Shown in pieces: positions 52,431 through 64,000 of a stretch of 64,000 nt of DNA. This DNA is from Apostichopus japonicus. Taxonomy: Eukaryota > Echinodermata > Holothuroidea > Aspidochirotida > Stichopodidae. The position numbers and the translations under genes are program-made. Within the stretch, counting starts at the first letter, position 1; the number at the start of each line of letters is the position of its first letter. The stretch is taken from assembly GCF_037975245.1 (NCBI RefSeq), contig NC_092574.1:17674713-17738712 (forward strand). The letters run 5' to 3'. A model generated the notes under the pieces. That model had not been told where the DNA came from, made no database searches, and saw only the letters and a program-made list of their open reading frames with translations.

Positions 52431-53665
52431 GATTAAAAAAGAACATAATCTATTCAATGCCTTTACGGTACATGCCGTTCTCGATATAACAAACGGTTGG
52501 AATTTATACCATATACCGTACGAATCCAAACAGGTATGACGTCATAGATGCATGATACCAAAACGGTTATTTCTTGGTTATGACTTTCCTCAATATTTGC
52601 TCTTTTTTTGGTACAAACTTTTACTTCAAAATTGGTTAACATTACAATATGAATAAACTCCACGTCCATTGGTACACTGTTGCGTTTCTGTGAAGGAAAA
52701 AAAATGGAACCCAATCTAAACAATGCAAGTAGTTGAAGATAAAGCATATAGCAAGATATTTTCTCCTCAGTGTGTAACTATGACATCACACCCGTTCGCT
52801 TGGAATTCACTTGAAGTACACAGTGATATAGTTTTTTTTATCAATACCTCAAAACAAAACAAAAATACAAAAGATTGTATGCGTAGAACTTGAATGCAAT
52901 TTTCTTCACCCTGATCGTTAGATTATATTCCTCTTCGGCATGCATTAATCAAAAAAGAATTATTACTAACCCTTGATCTAGTCGCCCTTTATTTTAGATG
53001 AATAATTAATTCACAAAATTCAAAGAAGAATGGGACAAGACATAGGCTTGCATTTCTGCTTTTTACTGTATAAGAAAAAAAAAACATGATCACGACTCAG
53101 TATCTATATTTATCTATTGTCGTTCAGATTTTATATCGCAATTATTTCACCAGCTGTTACAATAATTTCGCCTAAATAACTGAATTCTTCCAAATTTAGC
53201 ACTTCAATATTCTCGCAAAGCTGTGTCAGAACATTTTCAGCTGTAGGTTAAACAAATATATTCTATATTTATCTTCTAGCATTTATGGCTGATGAATCGT
53301 GTATCATACGCAACAGCGAAACTGATTGCTACCATATATATTTTTTTCATACATTTGCTTCAAATCACGTGCTTTAGCGTCTGTTTTTTTCTCTCACCGT
53401 AATATGCAACGGCTATATACTGCAGGATGCAGGTGTGCGCAGTTCGCATCTGATTTCGCGTTATTTCTAATAAAATTGTCACGTAACCAGTTAACGATGC
53501 GAATAATTCTAAAATTCAAGGTTGACTTGGTATTATACTGGGACTGCTTTTTCTTTTAAATAAAATAAATAAGGAGTGAAAGTTTTCAAACTGAGGTTTT
53601 TTTTGTATGTGTGTGCGTGTGTGTGTACGTGCGGTAGAATTTTGGTGATGATAATAACATATTTT

Positions 53666-53709
53666 TATTTCGAGAATTGTATATATATATATATATATGT
53701 ATATATATG

Positions 53710-53751
<42 letters not shown>

Positions 53752-53756
53752 TATAA

Positions 53757-53811
<55 letters not shown>

Positions 53812-53846
53812 AATATATTTATATATATATATGTATATGTATATAG

Positions 53847-53881
<35 letters not shown>

Positions 53882-53894
53882 AATTCTCGAAATA
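53666..53894. mobile_element. Foldback element: 15-bp inverted repeats around TA-rich core
   Basis: TATTTCGAGAATTGT (53666-53680) and ACAATTCTCGAAATA (53880-53894) are perfect reverse complements. The ~200-base core is TA-rich with GTATA, AAATA and GTGTGTA interruptions. Both ends are TA, as in TA-targeting (Tc1/mariner-type) MITEs, but the end sequence does not identify a superfamily. It may instead be a palindromic duplication around a TA array. Confidence 0.55.
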
Positions 53895-54925
53895 CTGAGA
53901 TACATTTACCGATTTAAATGATCCCTGTATAAAGCAACGCCGTTTTAACATTCAAATTAACTGTTGCAAACAGTGAAGTCATCATTACACAGTTATATTA
54001 GGTTACAAAATGAAACTTTGCCATTTGTTGATCGATACCGTATGCCTGCTTAGTTGGTTGATTGTATATTAATGCCATAAATCAAAGCAAGCACGGCGAG
54101 CACTGGCTCCAATAAACTTGTTTATGTTACTTTAATATGTCTTTTGAACTTAAGAGATTAAACGTCAGCCGTGCAGGAATTTCAATCTAGCACTGCAATT
54201 GACGCCGAATAAATCTCTTGCCGTCCTTAGCAGAATGTCCATATTCGCAGTGCACTTTATACACAGAAAACTCTCCAAGTATATATATATATACAAGCAA
54301 GTATAGATTATAACTGGTATTTATAACCTTAATAATCATTGGTTGGATTACAAAACATTATTTAACGTTAACCGATGACCGATGACAAAAGTCGAACAGT
54401 TAGCCTATATTGTATCTAAACATAAACACTTAATTCATACAGAAAACGCACGGTTTTCCTTCGAGAATCGAGTTTTTCTTTACCATAACTTTAACACATC
54501 TGTTCATATCTCTTATTATTATTATTATACCGTAATAATTGCAGAATAAGTCAATACCATAATATTGGAAATTTATTTTGAAGATCAAGCACTATTCACT
54601 GCGCGTCCGGAATACGCGTTATGAAATTATTCTCTCTGGGCTATAAGTTTTCTTTTAGTAAAAACACAAAATCCGTTTAACTGGTAACTTTCATACCTCT
54701 GATTGCAAACTATGTCTGCAGTGCATGCTATAATCCCATGGCATAAGAACTGTATACGGATGAACCAAACTTGCCATAAATAATGAAAGACAAAATTTGA
54801 ATAGGTCTCTGCCATCAGGAAAATCACTAGTACGAAAGGTCTGAAGGTCGGAATCGTTTCCGTTTCAAGTATGTATGTACACACACACATTAAATCACAC
54901 ACACATTTACACAAACACACACACG

Positions 54926-54928
<3 letters not shown>

Positions 54929-54967
<39 letters not shown>

Positions 54968-54970
54968 CAT

Positions 54971-55017
<47 letters not shown>

Positions 55018-55087
55018 TATATATATATATAATATAGATATATAGAGATATATATCTTTATATATATATATATATATACAGATATAT
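54929..55087. repeat. (TA)n with CATA, GATA and CTTTA interruptions
   Basis: An interrupted TA array preceded by a short (CA)n stretch (54880-54927). Tyr-Ile frames on the minus strand, including one of 160 residues, begin or pass through it and are not genes. Confidence 0.92.
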
Positions 55088-58000
55088 AGATATGTGTATA
55101 TCTGCCCAAACCATCTCCCGATGTGAGACACGTTTCACTTAAAGTATGGTATTAAATTGATTTTCGAAATTGATTCTATTAATTAAGAGAGACATCTTCG
55201 AGATTCTCTCTATCTGAATAGATAAGGAAGAGTATACAGGACATACTTTTCATTCCAATGAGGGATAGTATTGATATCTTGCATATGTGACATTGATTAA
55301 ACATCAACGTATATTTTCATGAAGATGAAATAAAATCCTCACGATGTGTGTTTATCGAATTATGTCAACGTTAATAGATGAGTGGCTGCGAGTGATTTCG
55401 TGATCGTATTGTTTCCTGTCAAAACATCACTTGCTAAATTGTCATTTTTTTCTCTTTCCCGTAGGCTCTTGTTTTTTTTTCTTCCCGTTTCGTTGGTGTT
55501 TGTTTGTTTTGTTGTATATGTATTGGGGGGGGGGAGGGGGAGAAGGCAGAGGATGGTTGTGGGGATGTTTAATGTATACTCACGGTACCCAAGCAAAGAC
55601 CTGTTCAATGAAACATCATCTCGACGTAACTGCATGCATCCATTCGTCCAAGATTTTGCTGTAGGCTATTCTTAGGCCTATATATGCTGTTTGAACTCTA
55701 GAAGATTAATTCTAGCAGAAAACTATAAAAGCGGTCTAAATGTACGCAATATATAAATTTACCCCGGGCCTCATTTCGTGACAAGGCGGAAGAAATTATA
55801 GACCTATACATAAATGTCTGAAAACTACCGTATGCTTTTTACCAGAAAGGGTTGGCTGTTCTGTTAGGTTTGGTATATTAATATTGAGCTTAGAAGCTGG
55901 CTTATATACAAGGTCCCAGTATTAAGGGATTTGTTATAGCATATTGAACGTTTAGTTAAAATTCAAATGCCAAGAGCAAAGCATGTAGAAAACACCAAGA
56001 GAAGATTGTGTGCTGCAGGATTTGACATAAGTTGTAAAATCTGCTATAATTTGCCTTAAAGCTATGTTTTTTCTTAGGGGTAATCCTTAATTATTATAAT
56101 CTGATAAGCCAAGCATGTAATATTAACACATAACTGGTTATACATCTCATCGCATGTCAACTATTTTCATGACTGCTTCAGTCTCAGCAGAGATGTAGAA
56201 TTTACGCAGTGTCCTATACGCAAGAGGGATTTTGGGGTGGGGTGGGGGGGGGGGGGGACTGGTCCCCACCTCCCATCGTCGACGAGGGAAATGGGTGTGC
56301 CAGGGAATAATTAGTTTATACTGCAACAGCTGGACACTTAGAACAACGTTACGTTTACAGCTATTTATAGACCTAAATTATAATCCATATACCTCTTCAT
56401 TTGACGTCCAAATGTTTGTTTTTATTTTAAGAGGGGCGAGAGGTGGGGGGTGGGGGACCCTAATGATCCTCCTACATGGGAGTCGCAGATACAAATGTTG
56501 AAATTTCTATTAAGAATCTTATTCGTTTACGTGATTAATACTTACTGTATGTCAAAGGTATGAAATGTATCGACGCGCTTTTCTAATCGGACTCGAGTGA
56601 TCATTTTAATGTTAAAGGGAGTTAACGTCTGATGCCGGTAAACTGACCTAGTTTCGAATGAGGTGTAACAGAAGTGTTATACACCACCATCGATCCCAGA
56701 TAATACACACACAGCTTGCTACCATCGATATTTAGACACTAGTGTACAGTCAGTACATGCAGCTACGGTCAATACCCACAACACAGTGTACATAGCAGCG
56801 ATGGACATCTCAGGTCCAGATAAAAGATGACAAGGTACCACGTTCATTACTGTCTGCATTTTGTAGCGACAAGAAGAAAATTTCACTTGCAAGCAACGGA
56901 AAGTTAACTTTTTCAGAGGGCGGCAGGCGGTTTGGGCGAGTCTTCAATGCCTTTAAGCTAAGTGAAATTCATCTGGTGGTAACAATATACTGGTGGATGT
57001 CTCAGTTTCATTATTACTGGTCAGTTTTGGTAAAATCGCGAAAAATTGTCCAGCAAACTCGAACGAGCTGCTTAAAGATGTACTTTTAGACTGTATATGT
57101 CATAGAACAACAAAATAGATAACTTAACGTGAAAGGTCATATTGCCATATTTTATTTCATCAAATCAATTCACATCCAAATTTTTAGTCTTTATTTGGCG
57201 TGTAAGTTATCCATTGAGACAGATATCAATATAAAAGTTACAATTTGCGTAATAGAAAATAATTTATTACAGGAATTGTGTGGGTTTTTCTTGAGAATAT
57301 GAATTTGAGATATATTATATATATATTATTATATTCTATAATTTTACCATTATGAAAATTAAACTCGTTTATTTTTAATTGGTAAAAAAAGTATTAATAA
57401 CTCGTTAATATCAACGGGTGCACGATTTCACTTCTTCGTGAACAACAGTGCAAATGTCAAAGTTTATTTTTTGTCTAAAATTATCCATTAAATTAATTGC
57501 ATATGCGAGTTTACAATTGTGTGACTTAATTTATTACAGGAACAGTTTTTTATCAAACAAAAGCACGAAGAGTGATGATTATTTCTATATATATATAAAT
57601 TTAGCTCTCGTTTCTAGTGGATTCTTGCAACTTAAGCTTTTGTATTAGCAAACAATATAAATAACTCGTTAATGGCAAAGTGTAAACTAATTCACTACTT
57701 AAGCAGCATTGCAATTCAACACTCCACAGAAGACCACAACGCATAATCTAAAAAAAAAAAAAAAAAAGTCCTATCCATTACTGTGCACCCTCCTCACAGT
57801 AGACATAGAGAATACCACATAAAGAATTGTAAGAAGTATACATTCCCATTTAATACATTTAAACGTTACGATTTAATCTTCCCATGATTTTGAAACTAGG
57901 TAATTTTATTAAAACCTTTAGCGAGGAGATGAAAACACTAACAAAGCACGTCCCTTTTACGTCAGAGCGCAAACGAATTCGGAGCATCTGTGCGGATTGC

Positions 58001-58177
58001 ACATTTCCCTTTATTTACAACATTTTACAGTTCATTTAATTTGAAAACAAGAATATTGCGAACGAAATTGCAAAAGCAACGTTATAAAAGAGTTATGGTT
58101 ATAATGCACATGAAATTCATACCTTAATTCTCGTGGAAAGTTTGAACAGTTGAGATGTTACGTATACTATACATACT

Positions 58178-58500
58178 GGTGCTGTGACCGAATGGACAAA
58201 GGCGGTGGCAATGAGGCTTAGCAATCGGGAGGTTCGTGGTTCGATCCCCGGCCGGGACATAGTAAGGTGGGTTTGTCATCCAAGAGCAATCTTTTCCCAT
58301 CTGAAAAGACTTTCTAAAATATTGAAAAGATTAGAAATTTGAGTTAAAATGTTGAGTTGGAAGCCACCAGTTGTGAAAGTTGTAATCCATTAGCCCTTGC
58401 TGGCTTCTCCCGCATTCGTGGTCGCTTAAGGGTAGTAAACATAACTGCCTTATAATTATTATTTTATTATTATTAATGTTGTTGTTGTTATAAATACTGC
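58178..58500 (+). mobile_element. tRNA-derived SINE with Leu/Ser-like head (second family)
   Basis: The head has box A TGACCGAATGGACAAAGGCG (from 58185) and box B GGTTCGATCCC (58238-58248). The longer spacing suits a long variable arm, as in Leu or Ser tRNAs. An unrelated ~190-bp body follows (with the GAAAAGACTTTC and GGAAGCCACCAG blocks), ending in an ATT/GTT-rich tail. It shares no body sequence with the SINEs at 13418, 18656 and 30201. The + orientation matches the host receptor gene. Confidence 0.85.
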
Positions 58501-59351
58501 TACTTCTACCACTATAACATGTAATAGTATAGTACACACATTACAAACTTATAGAGTAACGTTCAGATAGATATCAGTACTGTATGTATGTACTACAATG
58601 GAAGTTGAAATGCTAAATGAAATTCCCATTTCAGCCTCTTATCTCCCGGGACATTGCTGTGATTTGATTCAAACCCCATATCATTTGATTGTTACACATT
58701 TTAACACGAAATAATAACTGATTATCTATCAGTTTATTGTGGTCCACGAGGAGGGCGGAGTGGGTTATGGAGGGAAGATAGTTTGTTCCGCTTGGTATAT
58801 TTAATCAGATACCTAAACATGTATCATTCCACACCCCATACCACAAATCCAGCAACACCTCGCCCCACCCTTCTCGTGTAACGACGTACAGAAAACAAGA
58901 GGTTCAATATCTATAGGTCATTTTGATTGGGTAAAGTCAGATGGATGTGATTGAAAAAGAAAGCGAAAAATATTTTAAAAAAACTGAAAAGCTTGGGAAC
59001 TACAGTAGACACCTCACCTTACCTCAAGATATATATATGGACATGTCATCACGTCTTATTCATATAATAAATATGCCGGTCACGTGGGCCATATCCTACG
59101 CAAGGCCGTTGTGTAGAGTAACCAGATTGATACACTAATATATGCGGTACTATTATAGCATAATATGGAAACAACAACAATTACCTAACGATATCATATA
59201 TAGGAGTACATATACAATGTGGTATATATACCTGTATGAAACAATAGTATTGTACATGATCTCTGTGGTATGTAAACATCAGCTATAATATTATGATATA
59301 ATATATGCAAGACACATTGTGTAGCAATGTAGCTGTAAATTATCTTTTGCA

Positions 59352-59640
59352 TTACCGACTGTTTATATATAGATATCAGCAAGTATACACTGTGATATAA
59401 CATACCGGTCTGTTATCAACATAAAGTAACAATATAATTGTAAATGATATATGTTACCGACTGTTATATAGATATCAACAAGTACACTGTGATATAACAA
59501 ACCAGTCTGTTATCAACATAAAGTAACAATATAATTGTAAATGATATGTGTTACCGACTGTTATATAGATATCAACAATTATATTATGATATTATATAGC
59601 CTATTAACAAACCTATGAACCACTATCATTGTCAATAACA
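59352..59640. repeat. ~100-bp tandem repeat, nearly three copies
   Basis: Units starting TTACCGACTGTTATATAGAT begin at 59352, 59454 and 59551. The first two carry CACTGTGATATAACA and CAACATAAAGTAACAATATA blocks; the third diverges after about 40 bases. Diverged related words upstream (59270-59350) suggest older copies. Confidence 0.88.
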
Positions 59641-62600
59641 TATTATTACGAGCATTGATTTATAGACATTACGTGTATACACACATGTACTTAGAAACAT
59701 GTGCAGTGGTTATATTGAATATTCTATTATTGTTGACTTTTTCTCTTATCATGATAGTCAGAATAGTAAAGTGTAATGCGTTGTGAATTGGCTGTTGTCA
59801 GTTGTAGTTACACACACACACACTTCATATACGTACATACATGGAATTATTAATTAATTTGTCTATTCTGTTCATAAAGACAGAGTAGAGCGGTTTGCTC
59901 AAATCATACCAGCTTTGGGAAATCGCGTTATGCACACACACTAAGACTAAAGGTTATACATCATGTCATAATGTTACCAAGGAAGTGTTCCCCCTATATA
60001 CTGCAGACATGTGTCACAGTTACATGGTACCTTATTACATATCTACAAGTACATGGATGTCTCATATTACAACATCTAAAAGAGTGTGTTATACGCATAG
60101 ACTATAGTTCATAGTCGCATGAGGTCTTACAATATATTCAACAGTTCGCTATGTCTCACATTACAACACTCGAAGAAAGAATTACGCAGATTGACGCGTG
60201 GGCAGTGGTTTTCCTGTCAACGATACGCTAGTAGAAGGACAAAGTTATTAAAAACATAAAAAAGGTCTGCGAAAAAGTGAACGTTTTAGTATATATTTGA
60301 ACATAATGTACGTCATATTCGGCAATGGTGATCTTTAATAGATGATATGATTGCAATATGAGAACCAGATTAATTGAAAGTTCAGATATATAATGATCTT
60401 CAATAAAATTGTAAGAAACGCTTGTCGGTAGGGCTGCGTGCATGGCTGGCTATAATTATAGTGATGGAGTAACATATACGTGCGATACAGTTTCGATTAC
60501 CATTCGTGTGGTACGCTAACAAAGAAAAAATTAAAAGAATTATTTTAGTCAATGAGATTAGATGCGTATGTTAACTTATAGTATATTCCGTTTGGGCTAA
60601 ACGAACCTTGAATGTAGTGAGGAAATGCTGGTATGATGGATTGTCTTTCTTCAAATTTTAACGAGGAAATAAAGCTTACAAATCATTTCTTAAAAAGGCT
60701 ATATTACAATTGGATTGGTTTTAAACAAAAAGAGATATCATATTTATCTCCTCAGACCTGTTGAGATGTACAGTCTTTTTCTCATTCTTGACAAAATCGT
60801 GCTGTTATTCAGAGAGTACAGTATCATATACCAACCGTATATAAGGTAATAAGAAGGTAAAACATGCAATTATTTGTTGTTGTTAAAATTAATGATACCT
60901 CGGTTATATTCACCTTCATCAAGATATCCAAGCTTACATTTAGAACATAACTGTTAATGCCATTTCTTTCTCACTGGTCGGGATGGGATTGAGGGCGGGC
61001 GTTGGTTATGGGTGGGATGATCGTGAGTGGGATGGTGGCGGGGGGTTGTCTTTGAACATCCCTGAATGATGTTTACGTATATATACTTCACTATACGACG
61101 TTGTGATTATATTGTAATGCCATCTCAACTTTGGAAAAATTGTATCGGCGTTTAAGTCGGTCTTATTAAAAAAAAAAGTTATCCATATGTCTAAATACAA
61201 AAACCACGTCAAAACCGCTTTGCATATATGACATCGCAATGCAAGTCGCTTTATTGCGTGTTAACATTTCTCGCAACCGATTGTACAGTGACCTCTGAAT
61301 TAATCGACTGCCATGCATACAAAATTACGATAAGTGAGAGATAATCTTTGATTCCTTTCTCTCATTTTGACACGAAAAAATCGAGAGATTTGTAATCATC
61401 TTGTCTTTGTCGATTTATTTCCGATCGATCATGTATGTTTCGAAAGAGCAATGAACTTAATTTACTGAAATTAAGCATTCCTTGGTTTCGAGGCAACGAT
61501 TCTTATATACTCATGAACTTTTATATCTTTTGGGAATATAACAACCTAATACCTAACTTTTGAGAGGGAAGAAATTCGTGTGAGGTTCGCACGTACTTCT
61601 CGTTTTATAAGTTGTGATTGTATAGCTTCAGGGTAATGGTTGTGGATAATTCGCGGAGACAGTACAACCCATCCTTATAAATGGTCTCTATGAATTGAAT
61701 TATCATCGACGTTCTGTGTCCTAACATTGATCATTTAGTCGCGTATATGCGCATTTTTTCACGTTTTACGACACTGTTTTTGTCATTCGAATTGTTGTGT
61801 GTCTTTTATCGTGTATTTAATAGCTAGAATAGAGCTGGGAAGTTTAATCTAGTCTCAGTTTATGATTATTACGTAACTGAATCGAACTGGCTCAAGTATA
61901 TACGATCTTATATAGCATCATGTAGGAAACTGTCTTGTCTGTCGAAATGTGTCTCTAGCTACACTATAGGGGAATCGTGATACACACGTGACGATGATCA
62001 AACAGTCACAGTCTCGATGCAAGGGGTTGACTGGTGTTGAGAGCGGATCAGTCCTTCGGTTGTTTGGTTTTTCGTGTCCACCAGTTCTCTCTCTCTCCCT
62101 CTCTCTTTATCTATATATGTATATATATATAGCCTATATATGTATATTAAGTATCTGACATCTTATAAGCAATAATATACATATATGTTTATATTAAGAA
62201 TGCAATGTACCTATTAAAATGCACACCGGTATGTGTGATTAACATCATATTTGAAGAACTAGTACAGCAACATGGGTACAAGTACTAAAGTACAGGGTTC
62301 CTTGGTATGAGTGCAAAAACGGGTACAAGGTTCTAAGCGCGAGTACAAGTATTTGATTTTGCGCTATAGTAGATCTATACTGCAATTTTCTAAAATGCCC
62401 GAGTACTAGTCTAGTAAAATTACAAATGAATGAAGGCGAGTATACTCTTTGCTTAATTGAATACTGAGTACACGTACGTAGACTTATGCAAAACATGTAT
62501 AAATAGAATGCACTGTGTCAAAGTCGTATATCACAAAACTCAACTTCCATCACTGCTGATATTGTTTTCTGTTCATTCATTATGTATTTGACTTCAATAC

Positions 62601-63155
62601 TTCATTAAATGTTCATATTTGCTAATTCAACAATGGAGTTGCAAAACAAAACCGGCATGTTCAAAACAGATTATTTTAGCCTCTTTTTTTTTCTTTTTGC
62701 AATATTTAATCTGATAAACGGTGGATTTTCTAGAGCAAACAGTAATAATCAAACAATGCAGTGTCAGTTATTTACAATTAATGATTTTTGATGACTATAG
62801 AAAGTTTACGTTAATAACGCGTAACACATTTATGTATTATTTAATATCTTCTCCACGTAATTTCCAATACTGTAAATCGTGTTTTCGTGTGTCACCAAAA
62901 GCTTGTTTTACACGTTATTTACATTTGTTACCATGTGAGTACTATTAAGGAGTGAAAGTATACTCTCGTGGAAGGAATAAATGCGGCTAATTCCCTAACC
63001 CTACAGTGACCTTTGCGGGGTGATAAACTATAGTGTAAACCTCGGTGTGTTCTCAATACTATTGAAGAATATGCCACCACAGAATGTACAGTATGGATCA
63101 TATACTTATAAACTAGTAAAAATGTATTCCTAAAGACTATACATACAACGCCCAC

Positions 63156-63166
63156 ACACACACATA

Positions 63167-63223
<57 letters not shown>

Positions 63224-63236
63224 GTATATATTTATA

Positions 63237-63268
<32 letters not shown>

Positions 63269-63350
63269 CATACATATATATATATATATACTTACATACA
63301 TACATATATATACTTACATACATATATATATTTACATATATATATATACT

Positions 63351-63382
<32 letters not shown>

Positions 63383-63438
63383 TACATACATATATAATAC
63401 TTACATACATATATATATTTACATACATATATATATGC
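63156..63438. repeat. (TA)n/(CATA)n/(TG)n compound microsatellite
   Basis: It starts with CA, then about 55 bases of TA, a TG patch near 63238-63250, then TA interleaved with TTACATACATA units. A ~36-base unit (ACTTACATACATATATAT type) repeats several times on the right side. Confidence 0.93.
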
Positions 63439-63922
63439 ATTGTTACACTCAATATGCACCAGTACCAATATGCAAAAGGTCACGAGTAACCGTAGTAACG
63501 ATGACTATATATACATATATATATATATATGTATAGGCCTTTACCACGAAACTTAACTTGTATACTTTTTTATTTTGCATCGATTTTTGGTGACAATTAA
63601 TCCCCTTGGTACATTAATATTTCAGATCAGATTGTGATTGCGTGTGAGGTCCTAGCCATGCTATAGTCCCTGGTCAAAGATTAGATGGTCTATAGCATAA
63701 AATTACAATGAATTCATACCTTCAACACAGCTGTGTTTTCATTAAAACTGTATAGTTCGATCAAATGACTGTTGATCGGCTGCAAGACTTTAAACCTTTG
63801 GAGAGAATAAAATGGGAGAGAAAGATACGAGAGAAGTGGTGTTTTATTGCAATTATCGAGCCTAGATGATTAAATTGAAAACCTGTGAATTGGAACAATT
63901 CTTGGTATCAACACTTTTATAG

Positions 63923-63959
63923 CTGATAAAGTGATATGCTTTTATTTCGTTCCTCGCAG
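63923..63959 (+). other. Branch point, pyrimidine tract and splice acceptor
   Basis: CTGAT at 63923-63927 fits the branch-point consensus, with its A 33 bases before the acceptor AG. The tract GCTTTTATTTCGTTCCTCGCAG (in two parts, 63938-63959) is pyrimidine-rich and ends in CAG. Confidence 0.6.
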
Positions 63960-64000
63960 AGTAATAAAGCGATGTTGGTCTACGCCCAATTAATTAAGGC
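63960..64000 (+). CDS. Candidate receptor exon 2 (partial, runs off window)
   Basis: Thirteen codons plus two bases are open in phase 0, the phase needed after exon 1, and read SNKAMLVYAQLIK. In GABA-B-type domains the second strand is followed by a helix of the form A-x-x-x-L/Y-x-x-L-L/I, and AMLVYAQLI fits this. The usual Cys just after the strand is absent and the linker would be about two residues shorter than in vertebrate GABBR1, so the call is tentative. The exon continues past the window edge. Confidence 0.5.

Noticed and set aside
62609-62791. 60-residue + frame with a hydrophobic stretch like a signal peptide
   Set aside because: The hydrophobic part comes from a T-rich run, no domain follows, and no good donor was identified.

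Overview
This window is AT-rich, gene-poor animal DNA. No operon, prokaryotic gene, rRNA or CRISPR array is visible. Four things point to a marine invertebrate: tRNA-derived SINEs, hAT-type miniature transposons, very long microsatellites, and one spliced receptor-type gene. An echinoderm such as a sea cucumber is my best guess, but only from general character; no diagnostic gene fixes the species. Nearly all long open reading frames are low-complexity repeats read as protein (poly-Met/Ile from CAT, Tyr-Ile from TA, Pro-Ser-Ile-His and Ser-Gln-Pro-Ala from the 19.7-21.7 kb array) or antisense SINE sequence. They are not annotated as genes. Layout. 1-6.4 kb: unassigned DNA with a GGA purine tract, two CAT/CAC triplet arrays and two TA arrays. 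6.4-19.7 kb: a hAT-type terminus with a GC-rich hairpin beside a 26-bp tandem repeat (11.6-11.8 kb), two SINE copies (13.4 and 18.7 kb), a degenerate ~80-bp minisatellite (15.7-16.1 kb) and a CAT/CGT triplet array (17.0-17.3 kb). 19.7-21.7 kb: a 2-kb GATG/GGCT tetranucleotide array with higher-order duplication. 21.7-39.4 kb: a minus-strand tRNA-like element with a TA tail (23 kb), a third SINE (30.2 kb) and a 315-bp hAT MITE with perfect 8-bp target duplications (34.6-35.0 kb). 39.4-40.5 kb: thirty 37-bp repeats in perfect register. The only recognisable protein-coding signal is at 42101-42394 on the + strand. It is a first coding exon with a signal peptide and the start of a Venus-flytrap ligand-binding domain, most like GABA-B-type (class C) receptors. 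It ends in a consensus phase-0 splice donor. At the right edge (63960-64000) a strong acceptor is followed by a 41-nt open phase-0 segment whose translation fits the next helix of that fold. From 42395 to 63959 would then be one 21.6-kb intron. That intron holds several TA arrays, a tetrameric AGGTCA DR1 cluster, a probable degraded hAT MITE, a foldback element with 15-bp arms, a SINE with a Leu/Ser-like head and a ~100-bp tandem repeat. I found no convincing evidence of a new multi-gene system. The observations most worth checking are the receptor gene structure, the 37-bp satellite, the tetranucleotide array, the SINE head exchange, the hAT MITE and the DR1 cluster.
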